DNA from: Tetrapyrgos nigripes
Taxonomy: Eukaryota; Basidiomycota; Agaricomycetes; Agaricales; Campanellaceae
DNA length: 64,000 nt
Assembly: GCA_013368315.1 (NCBI GenBank)
Contig: JAACJM010000039.1
Span: 372,001-436,000, forward strand
Direction: 5' to 3'
This document shows positions 33,954 to 46,797 of the stretch, in pieces. Both the position numbers and the translations under genes were made by a program. How positions within the stretch are numbered: position 1 is the stretch's first letter; each line of letters begins with the position of its first letter. The notes beneath the pieces were generated by a model. It was not told the origin of the DNA and did not search any database. It worked only from the letters and a program-made list of their open reading frames with translations.

Positions 33954-36900
33954 ATGTCTCTCCATCGTCTGTCGCGTCCCTCAGACAGAGACATTCGCAT
34001 GCATGATCCTCCCCACATCCCACATCCCATCCATACCAACGGCGCATCTGTGTCGACTCCAGCTCTTCCAAACGGCTCTGTCCATGTCTCACCCACTGTC
34101 GCGCCTCCAAACGGCGCCAACGGTGTCATGCCCCTGCCATCGATGATTCAGAAACTCAACACCGCAAACGAGCAAACGTGGCTCTTGATAGGTGCGTGTG
34201 TTTGGTGTATGCGTGTCATCCTCGCCTAATTCGCATCTAGGTCGGGTCGCAGAACAAATGGGTGACCTGGAACACGCGCTCTCAGCATACGAAAATGCAC
34301 TTCGGCATAATCCGCTGTCCCTATCTGGGCTTACACAAGTTGCAGGCATTGCTCGGATCAAAGAAAACTATCCAAAGGTATGTGGGTGCCTGCTTCGGCG
34401 TTTCCGCGGACCTCCGTTCGCCGATGGGCGTTTGCTTCCGATTCTTATATTCTGATGACGTCATCTTCCTAATCAGGCCATTGAATTCTTCCAACGCGTC
34501 CTTAATCTCCAGGAGGAAAACGGCGAGGTCTGGAGCGCCCTTGGTCATTGCTATCTTATGCAGGACGACCTCCAGAAAGCCTACTCCGCATATCAGCAAG
34601 CACTTTACCTTCTTCCAAATCCGAAGGAAGACCCCAAACTTTGGTACGGTATCGGTATTCTTTACGACCGCTATGGTTCCCTAGATCATGCCGAAGAAGC
34701 GTTCTCTTCTGTCCTTAGAATGGATAAAGGTTGGTCTGGAGGTGTTCCTCGTATCACTCACGTCATCTAATTATGAAGATTTAGACTTCGACAAGGCAAA
34801 CGAAATTCTATTCCGGCTCGGTATCATTTACAAGCAGCAGGGCAAGTATGAAGAATCTCTCGCTTGCTTTGATCGCATTCTTCGCAACCCGCCGTCTCCC
34901 CTTGCACATGCCGATATCTGGTTCCAGATAGGACATGTGTATGAGCAGCAGAAAGATGTGAGTCTTGTCGGCTTTCACTTTGATGTGTGTCTAACTCTCT
35001 TGTCAGTATGTCCGCGCTAAAGATGCCTATGAGCGTGTAGTCGTTGACAACCCTGGCCACGCCAAGGTTCTTCAGCAACTCGGATGGCTATATCATCAAG
35101 ATGGCTCGAGTTTCCAGAATCAAGAGACTGCTATCCAGTACCTTACCAAGAGTCTCGAAGCCGGTAAGTCTATTCTATGCTCAAGATTTGGCCAAATGTT
35201 AACGACTGCATCCAGATTCTTCGGATGCTCAAAGTTGGTACCTTCTTGGACGTGCGTACATGGCAGGCCAGAAGTACAACAAGGCGTACGAAGCCTATCA
35301 ACAGGCAGTCTATCGCGACGGTCGCAATCCCACCTTCTGGTGCTCGATTGGTGTTCTCTACTTCCAGATTAACCAATTTCGAGACGCACTAGATGCATAC
35401 TCGAGAGCCATCCGCATCAATCCCTATATCTCTGAAGTCTGGTTCGATCTCGGCAGCCTCTATGAAAGCTGCAATAACCAGATTTCCGATGCCATAGATG
35501 CTTATGCTCGCGCTAGTGAACTTGATCCGAGTAACACGGTCATCTCGACTAGATTGCAGCTGTTGCGAAATGCTCAATCCTCTGGTGGTCAGACATCGCT
35601 TCCTGCGGCGCCGGGTCCTCAAGATGTTCATCCAACCGCGTACGCTAGCGCTGTTGTACCGCCACCAGGACTCAATGGTCCTCCATTACTCTTGCAACCT
35701 TCTTCTGGCCGTCCACCCTTCCGGTCGGATTCCAGAGGACCGCCGAGTGAAATCTCTCTGCCTCCTCCTGCGCAAGGTGCTGCAACGCGTTCCCCACCCG
35801 GTCCTTTCCGAGGTGGGCCACCACCTCCAGTCAACATCGATGAACGTCATCATCCATCACACCCACAGTTAGCACCGATGGAAGTTGATCGACCTCCAGT
35901 TGGTCATTCGCGAGACTTTCCACCTTCTGGTCGCGAGTCTCGAGGTGGACCAATGGGCCACCTTCTTCATCATCCTCCGTCACAATCACAGACACCTGCT
36001 GATGAGATTCGTGGCCATCACCCTGATTCCTATTTCTCTCATCGTCGTGTCCCTTCTCGTTCAATTTCGCCGCCTCCTCGTGGCCGATCACCTTATCAAT
36101 CCTATCCATCGTCAAGACCGTCAATAGGTCCTGGCCAACCTCTACCTTCACGCTCTCCTCGTACTTACCCTGCACACGAACCCGGTCGACCAGAGCCTGA
36201 AGCCAGTTGGGACCGTCGTCCACCTACAAACGATCATCGTCGTGATGATTGGGATCGTAGACGAAGCAACAGTGAATATCCTCCAGGTCCTCCACCTTTC
36301 TACCCTCGCTCTCCCGTCCATTCTCATCGACCTGCTAGTCCCCCTGAGCCGTCTCCCAGGTCTGCACACCCTAACAGGTTCTGGGACAACGTCAGTAAAC
36401 CGTCTTCTTCCCGTCATAGTCGTCCACCATCGCCACCATCCCAGATTGACCATCCAGGAAGACGATATGATCCTCGGTACGATGCACGCGATGTTCGGGA
36501 GATTGAACCGCCACCTCGTGGCGAACAGCGAGGATATCCGGATGAAGCTCGACGGGAGACGTCTCGGCCTCCACTTCCTTCCTCGGCGCCTTCCTACAAC
36601 CGCAACTCCGAAAGTCCTTTGCCTTCTTCCGACTCCGGTAAGGGTAGGCGACGAGGGACAAAAGATGTAGAAATGGCCGGTCCACCAGATGTGAAGAAGG
36701 AGAAGGAGAAGAAGAAGAAGTCGACGAAGAGGAAAGATGAGTCGGATGTTAAAGGTCTTGGAGCGTACAGACATCCTTCTGGGTATGGTAAAGGTGGTTC
36801 TCCTGGGCCTTCCAGCTCAAATGGATCCGGTTCTTCGGCCAGGCAGTCACCAACGAGTGCCAACACGCCTCGACCGCCGTCGCGCGTGATTGACGAGGAT

Positions 36901-37659
36901 TATGACGAAGGTGTAGGTGTTGCTGATACCTTGCTCGGCCTCGCTGCTAGTGGTGGACCCGCCAACTCTCCGACCGTCTCTTCCGGCAGCAGACATAGTG
37001 ATCCTTCAAGCCGTCCACCCGCAAGTCACCGTGACTCGATCTCCTCAAACCGAAGCCACATGTCGCCGCCTCCTCAACTTGGTCCTCTCAAGAGACCGTT
37101 GAGCCCTGGTCCCGATGAACCTGATACTAAGCGATCAAGGATGGATTCTATGAAACGTCGAGCATCATCACCAACCCCTGGGAGGCGGACACCTATTCCC
37201 TCAACGCGTCCTTCACCAATTCCTTTCCGTACGCAACCAACGTCCCATTCTCCTGAGGCACGACACGACCGCTTTTCGCCAAGTCCTCCACAGGCACTTC
37301 CAGCCGTTTTGCCTCCCCATCCTCGTCCAATCGGAGCCGGTTTGTCAAGCCACGGCAGTAGCAACGGAAGCAACAATGGCAACAGTTCGATTGCACTCCC
37401 GCCCATTGCTACTCTTTCGCCAACATCGACTGCTCCTTCTCCAGTGGGAGGTTCAGGAGGAATGCATGAACGAGACAGAGACCGTGAGCGCGAACGTGAT
37501 GACCGTGAACGTGACCGTGATAATCGAATGCAGGTCGATACCCGCCCATCCTTGTCCCCGCCTCGTTCAAAGCAGGTTGAGTCGTCAGCGAATAGGACTC
37601 CTCCGAAACAAACACCGTCACCGACGTCAGGGGAGAAGAAGGAGTGCTCGGCGCCGTGA
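33954..37659 (+). CDS. CYC8: Cyc8/Ssn6 TPR subunit of the Tup1-Cyc8 general corepressor
   Basis: Exons 33954..34191, 34241..34377, 34477..34729, 34779..34957, 35007..35163 and 35216..37659 give 1135 residues. About ten tandem TPR motifs cover residues 70-455, with typical blocks such as AIEFFQRVLNLQEENGEVWSA, GIIYKQQGKYEESL, GRAYMAGQKYNKAYEAYQQA and SIGVLYFQINQFRDALDAYS. The remaining 680 residues are disordered and rich in P, S, R and H, with an R-D/R-E run (RDRERERDDRERDRD) close to the end. The TPR part binds Tup1 and sequence-specific repressors; the complex works in the nucleus on many promoters. All five introns lie in the TPR part and the disordered part is a single exon. Confidence 0.95.
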
Positions 37660-40600
37660 TCCTCGGCGATAGTTTTTTTGTTAAAACTTGCAGTGTTTTT
37701 CGTTTGCTATTCCCGTCTTTTTACGTTGCCCATGTCTGCATATGTGTTAGGTTCTTGTCATTCTTCAGTCTTGCTCTTTCTTCATCGCATATGCATATAT
37801 CCCGTATACGATATACCTTTATTGCAGATAAATCACAACACCGTCGCATGCGCATAGAATCAAAATGTATATTCTGTCTCATTTGTGTAGCTTAGTAGGT
37901 AGCTTTATTGTATGTCATTGGTTTCCGACAGCCAGGAAATAATCAGTATCTTGATGTGTACAGTTATGTTAACGTCTGTATTGATCGTGTATTGGATCAA
38001 CGAATCTGGCGCTGTGATTGCTGTCAGGAGATGAAAGGCTTACTACATATGTTCTTTATATCATTTTGATACAAGATGGGAATCTCATTGCAATGATTTG
38101 ACGTTGGTTTTGCACCGAGCGGGCGTCGTGGGTGACCGCAACCAATAGTAAAGTCATTTCAATTTTCTTTCCAAACTTCGACGATAACACAAAGTCCGCT
38201 TCAATATCCGCTCTTTGTGGTTCTCACAGCTTCACGGCACTTTAATCTCGCAGCTTTCACTTATATTCATTCCCCGAAGCCTATGCAGACACAGTTCATA
38301 CACCAGACCCATTCCTTACTACGTAGAATCAGTAGCCTGAGTCCATTCAAAGATGATTGATGATTGGACTCGACATCATTCTGAGAAGTCTCTACGGCGC
38401 CTGCCTGAATCACAATGCAGAGCTACCGAACCAGTCACGACTGCCGGCTCGATTGTTTAAAGCGGTCGAAGAAGGCAAAGCTTTCGAGCTTCTTCAAATA
38501 TAGGTGTCTGACCGTTGCACGCCACATTCTACATATACGCACACGAAGAGTGTCAAGCGTATATCGTCAGTCTGGCTACGCGAGACTAGCCACATTCGCC
38601 TTCCTTTTAGACCCGAATCAAGACCTGCCGGTGGCTTTCTCAAAGAAGTACACTCTTCGGCTTCTTTAATTCTCAGCTTCCTTCCTCATTCGTCCGCAGT
38701 GTTGGGAACTTCAAGTGAAGTGAACGAAGTAAACTCAATTACTCACGAGTCACCCGTTTCCGGACATGCTTGACTTGCATGAGGGCATGGGAAGCTTCTT
38801 ATGAATTTCCTCGGTGATCGTACTGAAGGGAGAAGCTTGACTGTACTACATATGTATACTTGGCACCAAACGACTCAGTTATAGATGGTGCAGAAAGTGA
38901 ATGGGATTGTGACCTGCGATATCCACTCCACAACTTGAATTCCTCTCCGCATCGCACCACCGGCCTCACAATGCTTTGCGTGGCGGCACTTGTCACAGAT
39001 GATGATTCGTAGTAAGTTTTTCATTACAGGATGATCGATCTCATATGAAGCGTTCTAATCGATGCTTCGTCGATGTACTACAGGCGGGTCCAATGCAGCA
39101 CGTATATGGATCTCAAGTCGACATCAACAACTGTTGTACATAGGTACTCTATTACCCATTTGGTGAAGCTGTAAGCTATATTAAGTGCAGAGACACACTT
39201 TCCCTTTTTTGTCTCGTTGCTATTAGATCTGAAGATCTCCGTTGAAGACGTCGTCTAAACAAGGTCTGAATGCATCCAGCGCCCTGGCATTATTACCTGC
39301 TGGCGAGTTTTTAGGCCATCGATATACTGATGCCGTCCGTACTACATATCCTGGTGGGAAAGCGTGCCAAGATAGCCACTGTCCAGCACCTTGCCTCGTC
39401 AAGACGTGCATTTCCCAGGAACGGTGGCGGTAGTGGTATCGTGTGGTCAACGAAGATCATTCAGGTATTCAGGGGTACACGGCATCTATATTGTACGTAC
39501 TGATAATTTGGTCTGAACAGGCTCCATGTTGGCTCCTTGTCTCTCTCTCTTGCGGACGAATGTCGTTCATTGTTCCGACCACATTCATTCTGTGCAACCT
39601 TTTTAGTCAACCTTGCGTCAATTAAATTGTCTTTGAGTCGAGAATGCATTGTCAATTGTGGTAACCGACAACGCAAGTTGAACGCATGCTCGTGCAACGC
39701 CGCTGCTGCCCTGTACCATGTACATATATGACAGTCCTCGGACGACTGTTAAAGTGGAACTGGTTTCTTTAATCAGACGACAGGCCCCCAGCACATCATT
39801 CATCACTACTATGTACTATGTATGTAGTCGATCACTTTCCCCCATCAGATTCATCGCAATTCTAACTAATACCTTAAATGGGACTCTTGCCACGACATCT
39901 TGAACCTTATTCAGCACAAGGTCACACCGGTTTCCGGATGAATGCGGAGCCGTAGTGATACCGATATATCCTGATACGAGTGTTTATAGGATCTCAATCT
40001 CCCGAGGAGCTGGGATTGATATAAATGTGGCAGCATATGCATGTGAGTAGACTGTTCTCATAGAATCTGGGGAAACGCCATAGAAACTCCATTCAGTGAT
40101 TCTAAACGTCCGAATCACCGAGAACCAGGGGATATGATGCGTTGTGGTTGGCCTATAAAAATATGGAGGTCAGTGTATACACAGGATAAAGCCTTAAAGC
40201 GATGCATTCTAAAAACAGGAACTTCTCTTTACAGCCGTTAGCGTTTGGGCGTCGTATCGACGGAGAATCCCAGCATCTGAAGGAGCTCCGATGGGTGATC
40301 TCGTGAACAGCCAAGTTCTCGTCTTAGAGATACGTGTGATAGCAGCTGTATGTGGTATCATAAAAGCCGGTATATAAGCACCCATTTGGTCCAGCCTCCA
40401 GAGCAGTGGCTCGCCGTTCAGTCGAACTGTCCTTCGTTTCGCGAGGATCATTCATCTGAATTACAGCTTAAAGCCTTTAAATAGTATGACACGGACGTCT
40501 AAACAGGCAACCATTTCGAACTGATTCCGGACCGGACAGTTCGTCCGACTCTCGCGAATGGCGCCGTCGAGAAGTTCAAAGAGGCTAGATGATGGATGAT

Positions 40601-41178
40601 GGCGTTTCGGCATTGCCAAGGCTTTGTTCTCTCTACGCTTAATGGCTCTGCTCTGGGTTAGATCCCGGTGTTCAAATAGCGTTATCCAGATGCAAAGCTA
40701 CCATAATCTATGAGAGGGGTATATTTGATATCATCGCCGCCACCTGCGCTTTGCTACCGCGGTTGAATAGGGGTGAAACCATGCCTGGGTGAAGCTTAGC
40801 ACTTTATTAGCAGGAAATGAGGCACTCTAAAGGGATATTAAACCACGTATGAAACTAGACAGTTTGAATGCGTTGACTGGACGTGGCCATTAGCGTTTGG
40901 AATGCTAACTACTCGGCACTTTGCATACTAGTAGTAAGTAGGTCGTAGGCCTAGGAGGTCCGGGACGGGGATAAGCTAGATGTAGTAGCCTCAGAGTGCG
41001 GGTCGCTTTATATAACACGAGTTACTTCAGATCTCCAGAGCTCATGATTAAATCGAGCGGAAATCGAGCTGTGGCAACTCGCGATGAGTAATACTGCTGA
41101 CGGACGCCACGTGGGTTTGCGTCGTTGTTGTGTCAGTCGGTCAGTCTGCCGTCTAACTGCCAAACCTTTTGCGATGGT
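37660..41178. other. Gene-poor stretch of 3.5 kb
   Basis: No frame here has a recognisable family or splice pattern. Visible details are a short hairpin at about 38338-38373 (GAGTCCATT ... ATTGGACTC), a spaced inverted repeat CGAACTGTCC / GGACAGTTCG at about 40423 and 40535, and a CACGTG E-box near 41108 just ahead of the Erf4 gene. The right half probably contains the distal promoter of that gene. The stretch could hold non-coding RNA or fast-evolving orphan genes. Confidence 0.4.
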
Positions 41179-42735
41179 ATGACCTCCAATTCTTCTCTCA
41201 ACACCTCACAGCTTCCCAGCGACATTGTTACCCGCATATCCAATACCGGTCACGGCTCATCTGGACTTGCTTCCCCCTTGACACCATCAGAAGCCTTTGA
41301 TTCCAACTCTCATCACGCTGAACCATCGCCATCTGCTTCAGAAATACTTCACTCTCATAAGGACTTAAATTCTCCTTCCAAAGAATCTCCTCTAGACATG
41401 AATGCAGAAGAAAATGTGGCAGGACCGAGCAAGGAGGGGGAGGAGATTTCCAAGAAGAACCCGGAAGTCAGGGTGTCAAGTCAGGACTTTCCTCCAAGTC
41501 CTCCCTTGACGAGGACGAACTCGGTAGAAGACTCGGGCGCAGCAGAGGAACTGGACATCACGGAGCACCGAAGTAGAGAGGATTGGCACCCCCTGAAGAA
41601 CGAAAGTTCTCATAGAGAGTCGCAAATAACCGCATCAAATTTGGATTCTGACGCAGAGGAAGGTCTGGAGAGGCGTGCGCCTTCAATGGCAGCACTTGAC
41701 GGAGAGGGCGACTCTGTGGTGGATTCGAATGGTCGAGTGTTAATACTGGAAGATGACCCAGAAGGATCTAGGCGACGTGGTTCACACCTGCGTATAGAGG
41801 TTAAACAAGGATCACCACAGCCATGGGATTTAGTGGAACCTCCGTCATCAGGGAATGAGAAGGCCAGAAACCCCTACGGTACTGTGACTTCTTCAAATAA
41901 GTTTAGTACACTGCAGGACTCTGCGTATGTTTTTTTAAAAACAAATTTTCGAGTTTTTGGCGCTTTTCTCATGTTTTTCTGCAGACGAGGTCGTTCGTTG
42001 GTACCAAAGTCATCATATTACTCCGGCCCTCCAGGCCCTGATGCCGCTTATGGGACATCCCCTGTCGGCCAAATTGGAGTACATCATCCTCGAGAGATTC
42101 TTCGTGTGGAGAGAGACTATACCGGAGGGGAGTTAATACAATTTGCGCCGATATACCCCATAGAACTTGATGGTCGAGTGAGTCATTCATAGCATCGGAG
42201 ACGGTCGGTTTTTATGACCGTTCCTCATACTCTCCTTGTCTCCCAAAACTGACTTTTGTCCCTGGCAGATAACCCCAACACAGTTTTTAGAGTCTATCAA
42301 TGCTATAAACGAGCTGTTAATATCAGCGCATAGTCTGCGCCATGCAATCCTGGATAATGTTCTCGCCGTCTGCACCCTGCAGCTGTCAAGAGTCCTTCTT
42401 ACATCACATTACGAAAAAGTCCGTGCTTCTTATCCATTGCTCACGCCATAATTCCGTTTGTTCTTGAACTCATATGGGTTTGATTTGATGAATAGGAAAT
42501 GACTCGTCTGCAGCGTCTGTTTGAGGAGCTCAACGAAGAGGTTTTTAACCCCGTAGGACTGAATCTACTATGGCCTAGAAGGGTCGCGTTTCTCTTCGTG
42601 AGTAGAGCCGTTACCGGGGTAATTGAAGGATCCACTGACCTTCCTTGTCCAAAACAATCCAGCTGGAGATAGAGTACTATGTAAGTAATTCTCGCAACGT
42701 CTGACCATTTAACCGCTAACAATTCTATATAGTGA
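41179..42735 (+). CDS. ERF4: Erf4/Shr5-type regulatory subunit of Ras palmitoyltransferase
   Basis: Exons 41179..41924, 41985..42177, 42269..42418, 42496..42597, 42663..42680 and 42733..42735 give 403 residues. The first 250 residues are disordered and acidic/Ser-rich. The Golgin-A7/ERF4 domain starts EILRVERDYTGGE and continues with PIELDGRITPTQFLESINAIN, QLSRVLLTSHYEKEM and NPVGLNLLWPRRVAF, ending FLEIEYY directly before the stop, the usual family end. Erf4 partners the DHHC enzyme Erf2 at the ER to palmitoylate Ras. The last coding exon holds only the stop codon TGA. The start is the first ATG in frame; an upstream leader exon is possible. Confidence 0.92.
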
Positions 42736-43195
42736 TTTCTGGCATGCTGGTCGACTGCGTTGAAGTCCGTTCATTTTTTTGACATATTCTTTTCCATTCC
42801 TTTACTTCTATCTTGTCAGCGGATATACTAATGTTTTTGGGTCTATATACCATATCTCACTTGCGATATCACTGTCTTTTGTGTCTCTTTTCGTGCTGGA
42901 ACGTGCGCAGAATGTACGATTGAGTTGAATGATTTTCGGTGACCGGACGAGTGTGAGAAACCCAATTATCGGTACGATGAGAACGGGGCAACGCGCGTTC
43001 GGCAGTACCACAATCAGTTACAAACACCTAGCCACTGCTGAGTAAGTAGCTACTCAGGCTCTTTCTCCCTCCATCCCCGTCGTCTACCGCCACCTCCATT
43101 CCTCTTGTCGGTGATAGTAGCGAGCTCAGTCATCGTCTTCGCCGTTTCCTCCGTTTCTGAAACCCGGCATTACTACACTCTCTTCATAATCACCA
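42736..43195. other. Spacer between the Erf4 and Yap1-type genes
   Basis: Contains the Erf4 3' flank and the promoter and leader of the bZIP gene. The leader from about 43060 is CT-rich. No gene is seen. Confidence 0.4.
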
Positions 43196-45194
43196 ATGGA
43201 CCCATTTGCTGACATCACTCCTCTCTGGGATCTCTCGCAAGCTACAAACTTTTCCCAACTTCCCGATGATGACTTTTTGGCTTTGCTTCAGAAACAGTTT
43301 CCTCAGTCTGGCCCGACTTATGGAAGCTTCGCCAACGGCGTAAACCCGCAAAGCATAAATCAGTTTTCATTCCCAAATACCGAAAGCCCACCGTCTCAAG
43401 ACAACACTCCTAGCCCAAATTCAGGAGAGGGTTCGAGCAAGCAAAGTCCCCCCGAGATGACGGACGACAGTGGCGAGCCAGCGTTGAAGCGCAAGGCTAG
43501 TGATGAGGATATGGACGAGGGTCCAAGTCAGAAAAATCAGCATACTGGTACGCTTTATTCGTTACTTATTTCAACAAAGCAGCTCATTCTACGCTAGCTT
43601 CTGGGTCCAGAAGGTCATCCACTGCTACAAAACGCAAATCATCGGGCGCGAATCCGGTAAGTCTGCGAGCTGCTGTTGTTACACAATGGTACTAATCTTC
43701 AATTTCCAGGATGAATCACGGTTACTGAAGCGAAAGGAGCAAAACAGGGCTGCTCAACGAGCCTTCCGAGAGCGCAAGGAGAAACATGTCAAGGATGTAA
43801 GCTCGAGTCCAAGTCATCTAGAATATTATGGGCTCATTCTTTCCCTTTTCTTCAGTTGGAAGACCAAGTCGCGGCGCTTGAAGCCAAAAACGAGCAAGCA
43901 AACAATGAGAACGAGAACCTGCGGGATCTGCTGTCAAGGCTGCAGTCCGAGAATATGACACTAAAACAGCAGCAGCAGATACAGCAGCAACAGTCTCCAG
44001 GCGTCGGTTCTTCGTCTTTCACTTTCTCTGTCCCTAAGAATGCTGGTAGTGTCACATCTGCGTCAGCTGCGCTAAAAGATCCCACTTTCCAAACTTCCAT
44101 GTTCTCATCGTTGCCGCGGTTCGCTTATAGTCCTCCCGACACCAAATACTCGAATCCTCTCGACATGACATCCATGATGTCATTTGACCCCAGTGTCCTG
44201 AACCTTCTGGAAGAGCCTCCACAGCCTACAGCCACAGCTAGCGCTGGCCAGATGGATTTCAACTTTGGTCCTCAAAACAACTTTGAACCCTCGAATTATA
44301 CTACTATTGCCAGCAATCCTGCATTTTTCTCCCTCGCCTCGGCATTCGACCACGCATCGCTTCCCAATTCATCCCCCAATCCCTCGCCTTCACCCGCTGC
44401 TACTTCTAGTAGCAACAACGATCACAGCTCTTTCGGTTTTGATCTTAGTTCATTAACGGCATGGCCTACTCCCATGTCTCAGGATGTCGGGACGTTGGAT
44501 GATCTTTTTGGAGGGTTCCTCAATCCTCCAATGGCCAACATGGATTTCAGTTTTTTATCCGGTCCATCGTCATCAACATCAGTCAGTCCCATTGTTCATC
44601 ATTCCAATCCTCAGTTCACCGGTCACTCTCCTTCTACATCTGCTTCATCTTCTCCTGCGTCGCATGGGTCAGAGCCAAGTCTGTTCAGTGTACGGGAGAG
44701 TTCGTCATCCGAATCGGATGCTGGTCATGATGAACCAACGGAATGTCCCAAGACGAGACAGGAGTGCACTGAGCGTTTGGCGAACTCAGGTCCTTCTATG
44801 TTTGCTCCGGTCAACACGTCTATCATATCGAAGCCCGTGAGCCCAGTGTCGGTGATGGACCACGAGAAGTCGGACATGGCTCTGCTGCAGACCATAGCTT
44901 GTCAGAAAGGGACATCATCGTTTCCGACAACTGAGGTCAACGAGCATAATGTCGAGGTGCTCAGTGCTTGGCGAAGCATCACCAGGGATCCATCATTCAA
45001 AGTGAGTGGCTATGATCACTTCAAGATAATTGATACTTACTTCTTTGCCTTAGGAGTGCGATATTAATAGTCTTTGCAAAGAATTCACAAGCAAAGCACG
45101 CTGCGACGGGTCAAAAGTGGTCATTGAGCCGCAAGGGTATCAAGGTATCTTGGAAACACTCGCGGCCCAAAAGCAACAACACCAGAAATGCTAA
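43196..45194 (+). CDS. YAP1: Yap1/Pap1-type bZIP transcription factor of the oxidative stress response
   Basis: Exons 43196..43547, 43598..43656, 43710..43796, 43856..45001 and 45054..45194 give 594 residues. The basic region NRAAQRAFRERK (Yap-type, with Gln in NxxAAQxxF) is followed by a leucine zipper split by an intron, and a Gln run (KQQQQIQQQQ). An n-CRD with two cysteines in ECPKTRQECTERL (463, 470) and a c-CRD with three in ECDINSLC...ARCDG (550, 556, 565) are present. In Yap1/Pap1 these cysteines form disulfides on peroxide stress and hide the nuclear export signal, so the factor gathers in the nucleus and switches on antioxidant genes. The hydrophobic residues near the c-CRD (ILETLAAQ) may be that export signal. 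Confidence 0.93.
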
Positions 45195-46797
45195 TGCTGT
45201 TCATCAGGAGCGAGAATCGCCAACTGATGCTTCCGTGACACTGTGCACAAGTATGCTGCGTCGAGGGCTACTCCTTACGCAGGTGCATTAAATTTCGCAG
45301 GCCCAACGACTGATCGACTCTGTCGACCCATCATACTAGACAGACGGTTTTAGAAGTCGTACCTAGGTCGCACTGTCCAGCTTGCTGCTTGGATGTCATT
45401 CCCTCTCGCCAGCTACTCCTCGTTGACATACTATTCGGTTTTGATGGTGGTTGATGTATTGATTAAGGAAATTTCGGTTCTTTCTCTTTCGTTTTGTGCT
45501 GTATATCTCTTTCTCTGTCTTCCACCCTTCATCTTTACGGGCTTTGGAGACTTGGAACCCTGACAGCGGAACGTTGGACTACACAACCTGCTGAGAGCAT
45601 ATGGTCTATGTTGACCTAATGATTCCGAGGTTGACGCAGGGCCCCACTCCTCAGCTACGATATGTACACTGTATCGTTCACTGTAGCTCAACACTATCTC
45701 ATGTTGCGTTTCTGTTTCCATGCCTGACTTTACAAAGGGTGTATCGCTTTTTTCCCCTCTCGTTTGTATTTGTGTTTCGGTATACTGCTATATGATCGCT
45801 CGCTATCATCGTATCCATATATATACAATATTTACTACTTCAATAAATACTGCCACAATCGAAATACACGCTGTATCTTAGACTTCAGCTTCCGGATCCA
45901 TGTGGATGTCGTCGAGGTAGTGGCGTCACCAAATGTTCTCGTGGTGATCTTTCAGTGGCTGAATCTGTAACACTGCGGAGATTTCAGCCAGGACCCTTAG
46001 CACTTAGCACTTCATTACCATGTAGTGTATTATCACTATGTCAGGAGGAAGCCTAAACAAGGACCGAAATAGGGAACTAGTACCCGAGAACGGCAGTGTG
46101 TCAGGAACTTTCCGACAGCGATTGGTTGAAGGACGATGGTCGACTCGAGATCACTGACCCACACGGCTCGGAGAGAGATGTTAACACCGTTAACGGGAGA
46201 TCGGCGTCTGTGCGTACGCAATACTGGTAAGGGATCTTGGCGGGACTTCTATCTGGGGCGTCGACGTCGGATTAGCATGGAAGAAGGATGTTCTAGAGTT
46301 GCAACGCAACAATTATGATAAGAAGATTGAAGCAATCAACTGACCACTGACAGAGCCTGGATTTGCAGGCTAGTGTATCGTCAGATCTAGACAGTGCAAG
46401 TGATAAGGCAGCACTTCGAAATTGGGGTGCCTTGGCTCAGAAGAGGAAGCTTTGACGTGTGTGAAGGTGCTCATGTGAAAAGGGTCGGAGAGCACTCAAA
46501 ATCCGAAGTTAAAAGAGACCGAAACCAGGAACAGCAGGGGCGTAAGATGTAGTCCAACTGCCAATGTTTAATGAAAAGCAGCGAGGTGAGTTGAGTGTAA
46601 TAGTGGCAATAGTGGAGTGTTTGAAGTCATAGATCTACTCAGTGAGATTCTAGATTCTGAACGCTACAGGCATTATCAATATCACAAAAGGCCTTGCGGC
46701 TGCTCCGAGTATGTACTGAATATTAATGCTGAGCGAAGGTCAATCTAAATACAACATATAAACCTATGTAACATACAAAAGTAGAATAATAACACAA
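45195..46797. other. Gene-poor 1.6 kb between convergent genes
   Basis: Holds the 3' flanks of the Yap1-type gene and the Snf2 gene. A small tandem GCACTTA repeat lies near 46000-46013. Short open frames lack any signature. Confidence 0.45.

Noticed and set aside
36148..36774. Minus-strand frame of 208 codons inside the Cyc8 gene
   Set aside because: Antisense to the Pro/Ser-rich exon; the low-complexity codons keep several frames open by chance.
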